NCBI GenBank assembly: GCA_963971575.1
Contig: OZ020611.1
Coordinates: forward strand, 55,151,381-55,215,380
Source: Liopterus haemorrhoidalis
Lineage: Eukaryota > Arthropoda > Insecta > Coleoptera > Dytiscidae
Direction: 5' to 3'
DNA length: 64,000 nucleotides
Below are positions 1 to 11,228 of this stretch, one piece after another (the stretch's first letter is position 1; the number at the start of each line of letters is the position of its first letter). Both the position numbers and the translations under genes were made by a program. Under the pieces are notes generated by a model. It did not search any database and was not told the origin of the DNA. It saw only the letters and a program-made list of their open reading frames with translations.

Positions 1-254
1 TAATTCAGTCATAATATCAGAATGTATCAGATCACACGTCCGTCCATTTTTTCTTGAAAATGTGGTGAGCAAGTGGAAAAATAATGATCACTCAAAGAAT
101 CGAATGGTAGTAAATTTCCGGAACAAGCCAAAAGTACTGGATACCAAGGACAACTTTGATTTTATAAATGATAACGTACATCGAATTGGTATGTTTGAAT
201 AGAGCTTTTAAAAAGAATCCACTTTTACTTAAACATTTTTTTAATATCTTTAAC

Positions 255-905
255 GGTAACGAAAATTGTATTCTCTGTAACGACTTGAAAGTAAAATATT
301 TTTAAGTGTTCAGAGTGTCTTCGATTTTGATTATACACTTTCACATCCTTACTCTTGAGCTATCTTTAGCTCGGAATATAATAAAAATATAATTATTAAA
401 AATATTTCACTTTCAAGTCGTCCTTCCAAGTTGTACTTTCAAGTTGTGCTTTCAAAGTGAAATATTATTATTTTTTATTATGCTCCCAGCTACGCATAGC
501 TCAAGAGTAAAGCCTGGTTTATAATAACTCCATAACATAACGCATAAGAATTGAACAATGGGTTTGACCCTTTAAAACATCTGTTTGTAATAAACAGAAC
601 AAAGAATGTAGTGTAATTTTTATGCTTATGTATCCATAACATATTTATTATAAACCAGCCTTTAAGCCTCGATTATAATAAAAACATATCACAGTTGTTC
701 TGTTTGTTACAATTAGATGTTCAGTACAATGAAACCCTTTGTGAAGTCTTTATGGATATGGATATGTAATAAGTTATGGAACTATTATAAACGAGACTTA
801 AGGATGCGAAAATGTTAAAATCAAAAGGAAATGCACTTTGAACACTTGCGAAGAGAAATATTTTACTTTCAATTCGTTACAGAGAATACAATTTTTCGTA
901 AACCG
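255..905. repeat. Nested hairpin MITE cluster
   Basis: The outer arms at about 255-352 and 795-905 are inverted copies of each other (core gtattctctgtaacga and its complement). Between them lie three further foldbacks side by side: 345-513 (arms around actcttgagctat), 514-663 (arms around ctggtttataataa) and 663-800 (arms around ctcgwttataata). The last two share a terminal sequence and look like two copies of one MITE family. No coding frame is evident. Confidence 0.7.
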
Positions 906-1609
906 TCAATTATATTAAAAAATATTTATGAAAAAGTTGTTTTTTTCAAAAGCTTTTTTTCAAACATACTCAACTCCATATACATATGTTTCCATTTACA
1001 AATTTACTCTACATTTTTGCCTGTTTAATTTTTTTTTACAAAAATAAAAACAATATTAAATCGTTTAATGAGATTCATAGTCATAATACTAGATACAAGA
1101 ATGATATATATCCTAAATTCTGCCGTCTATCAAAATCCAGAAATAGCACTACCTACTACGCTATTAAATTCCCCAAAATAAATTAGAAGAGTTTGTGAAG
1201 GATGTGTTAATTCAAAATCCATTGTACTCTGTGTCCGAATATTTTGATTTAATTTTTTAGAATTATAATTAGTTTTTTTGTATCTGATTTAAGTAATAAT
1301 TGTATCTATGTGTAACTCTTTTTGTGTAAATCTACAATATTTGCTTAATTTTTCTTGACTGACTGTAAACGATTAAATTGTATTGTTTTGTGGTCAATAA
1401 ATAAATATTATATTATTATTACATAATCAAAGTTGCCCTTAGTATTCTGTACTTCCAGAAAATCGTAATACTACCATTCAATTTTTTGGATAGACTTTGA
1501 TCAATTTTTTTTACAAGTATGCTCGCACATAGTGTTTTCGAGAAAAAATGATACGCCCTGTGTATTAAATTGAATTTTACTGTAATTGTACCAAGTAGTT
1601 TCTTAATTA

Positions 1610-1926
1610 TAGTTCATTCCACGCTTATCCGGAATGACTCTTATCTTTGTATATTGTTAACCAATAAACTCAGAAGGTGGTCGGTTAGGATAATTCTAAC
1701 AAATGAGTGGGCTACATTGAGTAAAAATTGAAATGAAAATTAAAGATAAAACAGATATTTTTTTTCAAAATCCAAATATCCAGCCTAATTTAAAATTTAT
1801 TTTACCTGTACCAAATCCTGTATCTTTTTAAATATTGAGAATTATGACAATAAAACCCCAACTTCGATAATGGTCTCAGATAGCTGCAGTTATTTCAACA
1901 ATTCTGAAAAAGCGTGGAATGAACTA
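1610..1926. mobile_element. TA-flanked MITE, 317 bp
   Basis: Perfect 17-bp terminal inverted repeats (TAGTTCATTCCACGCTT) flanked on both sides by TA at 1608-1609 and 1927-1928. This is the structure of a Tc1/mariner-type MITE. The interior has no open frame. Confidence 0.75.
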
Positions 1927-2060
1927 TACCTCAAAATAATTATACTGTTCCATTCTATAGTGAAAATAAAATTCATGGAATAAAATAAACGGTTATACGA
2001 CGTTTTTTTTTTATGCTTGAATGATGAATGCCGTGATTGTGTTTTACCGTTTATTTACAT

Positions 2061-2234
2061 TTATTCAATAATAATAACGCCTGGCTCAGTTGGTGCTAAT
2101 AGTATAGAATCAAGACTAATGTTTTTTCTGGCTTGCTGTGCAAGTTCTAGCTGTAGACTAGCATTGTAATATTCTTTGAGTGTGTCCGTGTGTTCTGGAG
2201 ATTCAATGAAATATTGAAACCTTGATGTCACATC
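2061..2234 (-). CDS. Mucin-like gene, last exon and stop
   Basis: Terminal exon of 57 codons plus TAA, starting in phase 0 after acceptor (tttctag). It encodes DVTSRFQYFIESPEHTDTLK, then EYYNASLQLELAQQARKNIS and an end of LAPTEPGVIIIE. The segment is mostly helical and charged, with one N-glycosylation sequon (NAS) and NIS. An AATAAA overlaps the stop codon (2060-2065) and another lies 6 bases on (2050-2055), so the 3' UTR may be very short; a further AATAAA lies near 1796. It is separated from the previous exon by a 5.6 kb intron that holds nested transposons. Confidence 0.8.
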   Translation of the reverse strand, partial: DVTSRFQYFIESPEHTDTLKEYYNASLQLELAQQARKNISLDSILLAPTEPGVIIIE

Positions 2235-2639
2235 CTAGAAACAACCAGTATTTACACATACATATGTACACTAATAACAGAAAACATAGATTAATCACAT
2301 GGTTTTAGTAATTCTTAAAAATAGGAGTTAGTAAACTATAAATTTGCATATGCTACAGTTATTTATTATTCCTCAATATATATTAAATACTAATAAATCC
2401 TATTAGTAAAGTATGCTTACTCGGCGGGTAAATAAACAAATATACAGGGTGTAAGAGCGAAACTAGACACCGCCATTATTTTCATTAGGTGTTTACGTTT
2501 AGTCAGTCAGATTAATCCGAGCGATCAGAGTGCTTCCAATCCGTTCGTAAAGTCAGTCTGAGCGTACACATTAGCTTATTTTTAGTCAATCCGATTGATC
2601 CGCCGAAGCAATCCGATGATCTGACAGGATTGCTGGGAT

Positions 2640-3978
2640 CAGTGTTGCCAACTCCGTATTATGAAATTATCGTACACCCGCGAGACGGGATAGTAAAGTA
2701 ATAAAATTTAAAAAATTTCATTTTTATTCCCTTATCAATACATTTTTATTATAATTTATTATTGAAAGGAAATACGTACACAAATAATCTACAGGCGATT
2801 CTCAACGTTTAGAAGGAACTAAATGGGAATTTCGTTCTTTTAGGTTGTCACGAAAATGGACTTTGCTTGGATTATTTCATGTTTAACGTTTGGTATGTGA
2901 AAATTTAAAATTCCAACAGTGAAACCATGGAAACGAATGACTTTATTAAAAATTTGCATACATTTTTACTTATTTAGAAGGAAAAAAAAGTAAGAAAATG
3001 GAAATTTTTTATTAAGAATGACAAAAATTAAAATGCAATGAAAATGACATTTTATAATGACAATCAATTTAATCTAGAATTTGCAATGTGATTTACCAAG
3101 CTTAAAAAAATTACCAAAAGTCGGAATTAATTGATAAAATATACTAGATTTTAAAACCCAGTACCGCCTAAACGTTTGGAATAGCCTGTAGGTACTATAT
3201 AATTCAAAATTAGAATAAATTGGGAGGATAGGTACAATATTATTCAATAAGTAACATCAATAATGAAAAGTTGTGATTTTATATATATTATATTTACTAT
3301 AAATTAAATACTTCATTAAAATCATCTTTTTAATTTTTCATCACGTTTTTAAATTTATACATATTGCTATTTGGTTTCTCAAACATATCTTTTCCCAGTT
3401 TGAAATTTTGACAAGAACCATGTTTCTTCACATGCTGACTGGATAAAACAACGCCGTTAACTGTGTAAAATAATTAAAATAATTTTGCTAAATACTGTTT
3501 CACTTTTTTTTTAATAGCCTTTAATTGATTTAATGCAAATAATGCAAGGTTTTGAAAGCTAGACAATTTCAGTGGAATAGTTGAGATACTTGATCCAAAA
3601 CTCATCTGAACTTTCTTGTCCAGTTAATTTAATTTTTGAATGAGACATTGCTCTTCATTCGTCATTAATGTAGTAGGTACACAAGCAGTGATCTTGTGAA
3701 TCCCCGTTAAATGAAATGCAAAACATGGGAAGGTACAAACTCTTTCCTATGAACCTTATCAGTTGCGCTGCTTTTTAGAACTACTTTCCGTAGACGCAGA
3801 ACAGGGCAAGTTAAGCATTTTCAAAAATCTTTAATTCCAGATAAAATATCGTACCAATTATCGTACAATAGTCAAAATTATCGTATTTTACGTACGATAA
3901 TGAAAACTGTATCGTACATCGTACAGAGAGTCAAATTATCGTATGTGTACGATAATTATCGTACGGTTGGCAACACTG
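2640..3978. mobile_element. hAT element, 1,339 bp, decayed
   Basis: Termini CAGTGTTGCCAAC and its inverse at 3966-3978, flanked by an 8-bp target duplication with one mismatch (gctgggat at 2632-2639, gctgggtt at 3979-3986). The right subterminal region has repeated atcgtac motifs, possible transposase binding sites. On the minus strand near 3330-3450 a decayed peptide (QHVKKHGSCQNFKLGKDMFE) may be a transposase remnant, which is uncertain. Confidence 0.75.
2789..3191. mobile_element. MITE inside the hAT, 403 bp
   Basis: Ends ctacaggcgattctcaacg and an inverted partner ending gcctgtag, with matching subterminal aacgttta. A related copy, itself interrupted by the hAT-like element at 38295-39323, appears to lie at about 38030-39425 (shared acgaatgac, attaagaatgac and gcgtttggaata segments). 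Confidence 0.55.
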
Positions 3979-4344
3979 GCTGGGTTTAATGAATTGCTGG
4001 TGGTGGGGGTTAGCGCGAGTAAATTGAATCTTACAGCCGATTGGAATGTGTTGAAAACATAACAAAATAAGTGCCATTTGTGATAAAATTATATTATTAG
4101 TAATAACTCATATTATTAGTAACTCATATTTATAAAACAAAATGCGGTAGCAGTTGTAACCAACGACAGAAATTTGACAGTTGCAGTTAGCGCCACCGTC
4201 ACCAGGCATCACTACTTAACTTCAGACAAATATTGCTTACGAAAATGTTAACAAAATCCGAGTAATCCAACTAATCTTGTGACGTCACCAGATCAATCTA
4301 AGCAATCTTGTAGATTGAATAAACGTAAACGCCTAATATCATTA

Positions 4345-4560
4345 GAGATTAGTGATGTGCAGAATCACATAAGAGCCGGACCCGCGGATACAGATACGGA
4401 CACGAATTATTTACCTCCTGATCCGCGGAAATACGAAGACCTGGAAAAGTTATATAGCAATAGTTTAATATTTCGCGCGGTTCCTATTGAAATGTTAGCT
4501 CTTTTTCATACTCTCTAATGGGTTCCTCCAATAAGGTCTTAAATCATTTTCTTTCTTGGC
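4345..4560 (+). repeat. Dispersed repeat, copy 1
   Basis: Shares a block with 45108-45280: tagtgatgt, rccggatcacataa-like and ccgcggatacrgatacgga motifs occur in the same order and strand. A short frame (79 codons) runs through it but there is no sign of coding selection. Family unknown. Confidence 0.5.
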
Positions 4561-5486
4561 GAGGCATTTAATTTCAATAAATTTAACACAAGAATTAGAG
4601 ATATTTCGTAGAATATTTTGGGTTCATTGACATATGTGACACTTTTCAACATTTGGCAACATCACATCAATTATCATTTCCCATAAGAGCAATACTGCAT
4701 TCTAAAAGCTGAACGGATTATACAAACAAAAACATGTCAGCTGACACACAATTTAGTTGAGTTCAAAATCACTCACTCATTGTCTTTGATTAAATTAATA
4801 TTATTCAAAATTGAATTTGAAATTTTGTAAATTCAATTCGTCGGTCATATACATACTGCGTAAATAAAAAACACCATTATTAGATATACATAAAAATACT
4901 AAATAACACAGATAACCACTTGAGCAATATTTTCTTAAGCAGATGTCCATCTTCTACAACTTTATTAAGTAGCATTTTTTTTTTTTTTTTTTGTTTATCT
5001 CTAATAATAAAAAAAAATAATGGCGGTGTGTAGTTTCAAATATTTATGGGTCAACCCGTTACGCATTCCATAAGCAAATATACATACTCAGACCAATTCT
5101 GTAACTCTGTTACTAAAATAAAAGGCATTATACTTTCTATAACATTTTATCTTGTAGTAACGTTACTACACAATAATTTTTTACAGAATTGATCTGATTG
5201 TCTATATTTTAATCCATGTATCACGAACTTTTATTTGATACCCAACTCAAAATTTAGAAGACAAATAACAAATGAGTAACGGTATAAGGGTTTCTTGAAC
5301 GCAAGTAAAGGGCATATTCAAATTTATAGTTCTCTTTGTTAACAGTTAAAAACACATCAAAATAGTTATTGATTTTTGCACATTAGTTTTTATAAATAAT
5401 GTTATACACTAAACGATAAATGCTATGTTTAATAAGTGCTTTTGTGCAAAAAGTGCATTATTTTCATGCTTTATTCACAAAGTTAA

Positions 5487-5761
5487 CCCTTTGCACTCCA
5501 ACGTTGACGTATGAGAGTCGCTCAGCATTATTAATATTGCTCAATCTATCTCACACTGGATATGACATTTTAGATTAAAAATTAAAAGTAAATAATAATA
5601 AAAATGTAAATGAATATTAAAAAAATATATTTTACAAATATTATTAAAATATGTATAAGAATCAGTACAGAAGAAAACTCTCAAACTACCAAAATGTGAG
5701 AAGCATACTTCGTATAGAAAGATAAACAGTTTCCTTAACAGTATATTTGGAGTGCAAACGG
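5487..5761. mobile_element. piggyBac-type MITE, 275 bp
   Basis: Flanked by TTAA at 5483-5486 and 5762-5765. The ends are CCCTTTGCACTCCAA and the inverse of CCGTTTGCACTCCAA, differing by one base. TTAA target and CCC-initial TIR are the hallmark of piggyBac-derived MITEs. Interior very AT-rich, no coding. Confidence 0.8.
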
Positions 5762-6146
5762 TTAAAAAACATGTATATACATAAAGTGCAGTTTGTTATA
5801 GAGATATATTAAAACAATAAAAGTTAATTTTAAAAAAAAAATCACATCCTTGATAATAGGGAATAGTACAGTTTACAAAATAATATACAATAATAGCCCA
5901 GGAAATACGAGTTTTCGAAAGAAAGTTTTGTGGGAGTCTTGTAAATTGGTATCATTTATAGGACTTAAGGAATTGTTTTCGAGGTCACGTTTTGTGACAA
6001 ATTTTTTAGCAGAGCTTCGACAAAACGTTCTATTTTTTTTTCTTTTTTATTGCAAATGTCATTTACAGAATTTAAAAAAAAAATATGTCGATGCTGAATA
6101 AAAGAGGGTTGAATTCTCAATAATAAAGCTTTCACAAGTTTACTTG

Positions 6147-7412
6147 TGGGTTAAACAGTTCCGCCACTAGAGCGCCGTAAAGCTGGTGAATTTTTCGAAT
6201 TAATGAAAAATTTACTCTTCGTCGACAAATTAACTGAAAAATATTATTATAACTACAGTTTTGCCAATTTTCCCAAATATAAGATTATTTTTGATATTTT
6301 CTTTTATGGAAGAAGGAGGTTGTACGGGTTGCGGACAGCAATGCGGACAGCAATAAGTTAACTTATTCGAAACTTGTCAACTGATTTGATTAGTTTTCAT
6401 TGCTGTCCGCAACCCGTACAACCTCCTTCTTCCATTAGTATCTACGGACACGACGACTCCACATTTTCTTATATTGCGCAATCTTGCATACTCAGTCATT
6501 CAAAGATTTTGCTACGTTCGCGGCAAAATTAACACTCAGTCCCAATTTTTGTTTTTTTTTTCTTTTTCTATTTTTTTATTGATTCTAATACTTTTTTTCG
6601 CATGCGCATTCTTGAAAAATCTACTCAATTCCACACCACCCGTGAGATAAAGTCCACGTCATTTTGTTACTTTATTTTTCACAGTTTTCCTGCTGAAGAT
6701 GGTTCGTCATCGATTTTGTGGAAGGCTGGTCAGTAATAGCCTCAATATTAATGACCTCTGCGATCTCGCACATTGGTTCCGTTTCTATGTCCATTACTTT
6801 TTTAGGTTGTTCTTTCTGTTTTCCTCTTCCTCGTCATCGAGATATTGCAGATTGTCTTATTGGTTAATACAAGCATCATTATAATTTATGCAATTAATGG
6901 AGCACTAAATGCCGACCTTTCTGCATCCACATGCCCCTCGGCATCTCTTCTTGCATTTGCAGAAAATTTGTTTTAGCAAACTAATGGAGATGGGGACTGG
7001 CGAATAGAAACAGGAACTCATCTTTGTTTCTTCCATCCCCATTCTTGGATTTTTCGACACTCCATACCAGCTGTGAACCTGATGGTATGTCCGGAGTGAA
7101 TGCTCACCTGCTGCTGCCTCAGTCAGTGGTAAAGAAGCGATGGTAAACCTGCTTTTGTAGGCTTATTTTACAAAGCACCGATGTCTATAATTGTTGAGGG
7201 TAATACCCCAGTAGAAATAAAACACAATATTATGTTATATTCCGCAAGTTTGCGCAACAACAAAAAAATATATATTTTTGTATATTTTGAGAAATTAGCA
7301 GAATTGAAGTTGTAATAGTTTGCGTTAATTTGACAGTAAGAAAGTACATTTTTCATGAATTCGAAAAATTGACCAAATTACCGGTGCTCTAGCGGCGGAA
7401 CCGTTCAACCCA
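6147..7412. mobile_element. Long-TIR DNA element, 1.27 kb
   Basis: Imperfect TIRs of about 30 bp (core gttccgccrctagagcrccg on the left, inverse on the right), followed on both sides by a less conserved aatttttcg. The interior has no recognisable transposase; short frames at 6699-6884 and 7168-7356 do not resemble known proteins. A separate perfect hairpin is embedded at 6306-6435. Target duplication not resolved. Confidence 0.65.
6306..6435. repeat. Perfect 37-bp inverted repeat hairpin
   Basis: Bases 6306-6342 and 6399-6435 are exact reverse complements over 37 bp, with a 56-base spacer. The left arm ends in a 12-bp unit (gcggacagcaat) that is immediately duplicated at 6343-6354. The perfect match implies recent origin or ongoing homogenisation. 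Confidence 0.85.
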
Positions 7413-7839
7413 TAAAAAAATTATGAAGGCTAAATTGTAGAGAATTTATTCTTCTTTAATTCAGTACAAATATACTTTTTTAATTTTGAAATGGAACAGA
7501 GATATTTGCAAAAATATATTCTAGTGCACGTTTTTCGAGATTTTTTCGAAGTTTCACCACAAAAATTTAGTCGTTAAATGTGACTAAGCAAACAACACCT
7601 CAAAACCTATTCAACCCATCAATTTCTAAAATTCCCGCAAAACTTTCTCCAAAACCACTGTTTTTAACTCCAATTTCCTGGACTATAAGTTAATTCCAAA
7701 AAGTGGAATCCAATATACAATTTTAATTTATTATTAAACTTGTTACTCAGTTTTAACGAGAGTCCAGTCTTTAATCAGTATTTGGTAGTAGTGTAACAAT
7801 ATTGTTAATGAATAAGTTTTCTTAACATATATTTCTTAC

Positions 7840-8092
7840 CTGTAACGCACTGCTGAAGAACCTGGAGATACTTCTAGTAACAGTGACGGCGGCATTAACT
7901 AACCTAGAGCGGAGCATACCTTCACCTTCTGGCACTCCGTTCACAGGCCTGAACGCTACAGGAGGTAGCGCTTGTTTAGGCGTCGCAGAGGAAGGGGCAT
8001 AATCATCATCCTTGTACCTCGCTGAAGTTTTAGGAGAGGACTGGTAGACAGGTTCGTATTTTGGAGAACGGGTTGCTTTTGGAGTTGGCGAT
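7840..8092 (-). CDS. Mucin-like gene, penultimate exon (84 codons)
   Basis: Starts one base into a codon (the split Arg codon AG|A) after acceptor (ctgtag) and ends in phase 0 at a strong donor (gtaaga). Encodes SPTPKATRSPKYEPVYQSSP, then KTSARYKDDDYAPSS, a third ARYK core, and a transition to an alpha-helical, non-mucin segment (RLVNAAVTVTRSISRFFSSA). From here on the protein has no Thr/Pro repeats, so this exon opens the C-terminal domain. Confidence 0.8.
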
Positions 8093-8187
8093 CTACAGAA
8101 AATTTAAAATAGTATAGTTTGTGTCATAAAAAATTAAACAAGCACACCTATTAACACAAAGTAATTATACAAATTATACTTGTAGTT

Positions 8188-9522
8188 TAGGGCTAACACC
8201 GTCTCACTTTTCCTCTACGCCAGTCGCCCTATTGTCTCCATTGCCTCCCGTACATCCTTAGTTCAGGTTTTTAATAGTTTTTCTAGCTTTCTTTTGCGCT
8301 CAAGTATATATTCCAAGATCTTTTTGGATCATCAGTCATCTTGACTAAACAATAGGTGCTTAAGACATAAAAATCGTTTGTTCTCTAATTTTGTGATATA
8401 ATTTCCAACGTGCACTCCTGAGCATGTTGGAAATTCTAACGTGCTCTAGTCTGAAGGTACGGTAACTCCTTTTCCAGAAGTATGAAGAAACGCGATACAG
8501 TTAAACTTGGACCATCAAAAAGTACAGGTACTCCTCTCTTAACGACCTGCCTGTTTAACACCGCTCAGACTTACGACCCGCACTCCAGCGCAGAGATGCT
8601 CAGAACTGGTGAAATTTTCTGTAGCTATCTCTTCATAAACCGAGAACGTTTGAGAATAAAACAAAGCCTAATCGTTAAATTCACTTAATAATTACGGTTG
8701 CTTTAAAGGATTCATTGACTAAAATGTTAATATGCATGTCTTTTTTTATGAATAAACTTTTATTTTTTTGGTACATCATTTTTATAATTTTTGCTGATTG
8801 TATTTTTATGTTGTGTAATTCGTTTTGTTCATCCCTGTTCAGAATAAACAAAAACGATTAAGGTCCTCGCTTATTGACCAATTCGCTTAACCACCTATTC
8901 CTAGGAACGAAACTCGGTCGTTAAGTTAGCGTCGTACCTGTACCTCGGTCGTCGTACCTGTAGTTAACTTAAGCAGGTGAGCACCTACGCAGGTGGTCAC
9001 ATTTGCAGGTTTTACTGTATTCTGTTTTCTGCATATTTATTTTCAATTCCCATTTTTAATATCCCTATTTTCGCTTCCACGCCATATAGCTAGAATCATC
9101 TTCGTCTTCAACTATAAGGACTTGATCACCAACGAAGAAATTTTGGATTACCTCTAATATATTTGTGTTATTCTATATTTTTCTATTCAAGGTTTAACAG
9201 CAAGAAATAATTCTCAATTAAGTGTCGTGAAGATGAACTTTTGGAAAAGGAGTTACAGTACCTTCAAACAGGGCCACATCCCTATGAACGATGGAAAGCA
9301 CGGACACAATAGAGCAAAATCGACTCGAATCGTTTAAGCACCTTTTGCTTATTTAAGATATCCGATGACCCAAAATGATCTTGGAATATATTATTGAGCA
9401 CAGAAGAAGGTCTGGAAGACCATTGCTCAATGGTTTCAATAAGCTGACCTCAGGATAGGCACGAGTTAATGCAGACAATAAAGCGACAGGCGTAGAGGAA
9501 AAGAGAAACGGCACTAGCCCTA
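8188..9522. mobile_element. Long-TIR element in the intron next to an exon
   Basis: Left end tagggctaacaccgt and right end inverse (tagggctagtgccgt) start a long, imperfect inverted repeat that includes cttttcctctacgcc near the tips and, further in, tgaaggtac-ggtaactcctt at 8452-8475 with its inverse near 9247-9270. The whole element is about 1.34 kb and lies between the exons at 7840-8092 and 9564-10000. No transposase recognised; a 68-codon frame at 8482-8688 has no known similarity. Confidence 0.65.
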
Positions 9523-9563
9523 TACCATACACTATTTTTACCATATACGTTCTAAATACAAAC

Positions 9564-10000
9564 CTGTTATTTATAACTTCTAAGAAGTCATCGGGAAAAG
9601 CTGTAGTACTTGGTAGATACCTCTCAGTAGACGATCTTCCATTTCTTCCTATCAATTTCGAAATATCAATAGTTTTAGCAGCGTTGGGATCTTCTTGTAC
9701 GGCTTGAATTTGTTTGATCAAGTAAGCAATATCATCCTGGCTTAGTTTAGGAATTCTAGTTGTTATTCTAGTTGTTGGTCTTGTGGTTGTTGTTGTTGGA
9801 CGAGTTGTAGTTGTTGTTGTTGTCGTTGTTGTTCGCCGGGTTGTGGCAGCAGGTGCTTGGTCGGAAAACACGAACTTTTTACCAAAAGCGGCTTCAAGAT
9901 TCTTAAGTAAGTTAGGATTGGATTGAAGTTGTTGGATTTGTTTCAGTAGTTGTTCTTCTTGAGGAGTGGAAGGTTTGCCATTCTGAGCTTTTTGTAATAC
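9564..10000 (-). CDS. Mucin-like gene, 146-codon exon with Thr run
   Basis: Starts in phase 0 after acceptor (ttctag) and ends after 437 bases with two bases of a split codon (AACAG|gtttgt). It begins VLQKAQNGKPSTPQEEQLLK, followed by a helix (QIQQLQSNPNLLKNLEAAFG). Next comes a short pure Thr/Arg/Pro block coded by ACA/ACT repeats, then a second helix (LSQDDIAYLIKQIQAVQEDP) and a tail through SKLIGRNGRSS. The donor side lies about 40 bp from the edge of the long-TIR element at 8188-9522. Confidence 0.8.
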
Positions 10001-10127
10001 CTAGAAATACATATTAAATATTAAGCATACATTAAAGCACTTTCGTGATAGAGTAACAGAAAGGGTCACTGAAAACTACTGTTTTCCTTTTTTATTTTAT
10101 TCTATAGTAAAGTAAAAATAGTGATAC

Positions 10128-10412
10128 CTTTAAAACTTCGCTCAAATCTTGATTGGCTTGTGCATTCGCTCTGCCGGTAGTTCTAGGTGGTCTGGTAGAC
10201 CTGAGCGGCGCTGCTGTAGTTGGTTCATCATATATAACAGGAGTCACTCTCGTTGGTTGACGAGATAAGAAACCATCTTCGCCATCTTCAACCTGTGGTT
10301 TTGGTTTTCTGGCTGCCGTTGGTTGAGCTGGTCCAAGAAGGTTGTTCAATACCCAGTTTAAACCGCGCGTCAATGGTCCTGGTCTAGGTGTTGTTGCACG
10401 TGGTGGTACATT
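10128..10412 (-). CDS. Mucin-like gene, 95-codon exon
   Basis: Phase 0-0 exon (acceptor attcag, donor gtatca). Encodes a Pro/Arg/Thr-rich peptide starting NVPPRATTPRPGPLTRGLNW with a short hydrophobic patch (LNWVLNNLLGPAQ, residues 18-30), an acidic GEDGF segment near residue 43-48, and ends QANQDLSEVLK. Basic Arg pairs with Pro (RSTRPPRTTGR) are present. No cysteine. Joins in frame to the next exon across a 127-bp intron. Confidence 0.8.
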
Positions 10413-10925
10413 CTGAATAAGATAAAAATCATAACAGAAAATGTTCTTCTGGTTATTGGAAAACATTGGAAATGTTGCTACACTAACGGCCTATTGTTAA
10501 AGTAGTAGTTATAGTGAGTTTAGTTAAAATGATATGTTTTTGTGTGTTGCTTTGACTCAAGCTAGGCATAACTCGAATTAAAACGCTTAACTGGTGCTTA
10601 AGCCAGATATTCTTGTTAATTTCTATTGAAAACAATACACAAAGGTGTATTGTCATAAATCTTTCTTTTGGCAGCTCGTGAGCATAATTTAGCATTATAA
10701 AATAGCACATGTTCAAAATTCGGAACAAGAACCGGAGCACAACTGAACTTTGTAGTAATCAATATCTTTTCAATTTTTTCCTACAAAAAATTTAATTGCT
10801 CCGCTAGCGTACTGTACTTGACTTTACAAAAAGAACGAGCTAATTTAACTATTTACAAGCAAATGTTTTATTACTGGCATTAATGATTGGAAATTTATAA
10901 TATAAATTCGATACGAATGACTTAC
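10413..10925 (-). other. Intron, no feature recognised
   Basis: Intron between the 101-codon and 95-codon exons. A minus-strand frame of 85 codons at 10483-10740 has no recognisable similarity and no splice logic. Nothing else is seen. Confidence 0.6.
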
Positions 10926-11228
10926 ACCAGACTGTAGTTGTTCCAATATCCTTATTCTAGGAGTCGTTGGTTTAATTCCTTGCTCTTTGAGAAGTTGGGC
11001 GAGAAGAGCATCATTACTTTTACCAAAACCGTTTGGTTTCGGACTCGGTGTTGAATCAGGTGCTTGATAATTTATGCCTTTCATATCATATTGTTTCAAA
11101 ATATTTTCCAATTGGGATTGAGTATCACTTTGAATTTTCTTGGGTATCCTATTAGCATTTGGATATAAAGATTGTAGTGCTTCCAGAGGATTTGGTGTTG
11201 TAGGCGCTACTGTTCCTAGAGAAATTAT
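10926..11228 (-). CDS. Mucin-like gene, 101-codon exon
   Basis: Phase 0-0 exon (acceptor ttgcag, donor gtaagt). Starts IISLGTVAPTTPNPLEALQS and ends RIRILEQLQSG. It is not a pure mucin block: it alternates Leu/Gln-rich helices (QSQLENILKQYDMKG, SNDALLAQLLKEQGIKPTTP) with short Pro/Ser/Thr linkers. The LLxQLLKxQGIxPTT pattern resembles the LLKQIQQLQ and YLIKQIQAVQ segments of the exon at 9564, so the helix-linker unit recurs along the protein. Confidence 0.8.

Larger units (their letters stand above)
2484..4344. mobile_element. Second-layer TIR element
   Basis: The left end (attaggtgtttacgttta) is matched by its inverted copy ending near 4344 (taaacgtaaacgcctaat). Subterminal sequences rich in ccgatc/gatt follow on both sides. 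A hAT element is inserted at 2640. No transposase belonging to this layer was recognised. Confidence 0.5.
2445..5050. mobile_element. Outer inverted-repeat element of a nested stack
   Basis: The left arm (about 2445-2484) and right arm (about 5005-5045) are inverted copies, with a shared core gaaactasacaccgccatt. The interior is interrupted by the elements at 2484-4344, 2640-3978 and 2789-3191. The termini contain the cagggtgt-type end common on insect DNA repeats. Superfamily not assigned. Confidence 0.5.

Noticed and set aside
6699..6884. 61-codon frame with a hydrophobic serine-rich tail
   Set aside because: It lies within a repeat element and has no recognisable domain; chance frame.
10483..10740. 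85-codon minus frame in an intron
   Set aside because: No similarity, not in frame with the neighbouring exons, and no splice sites.
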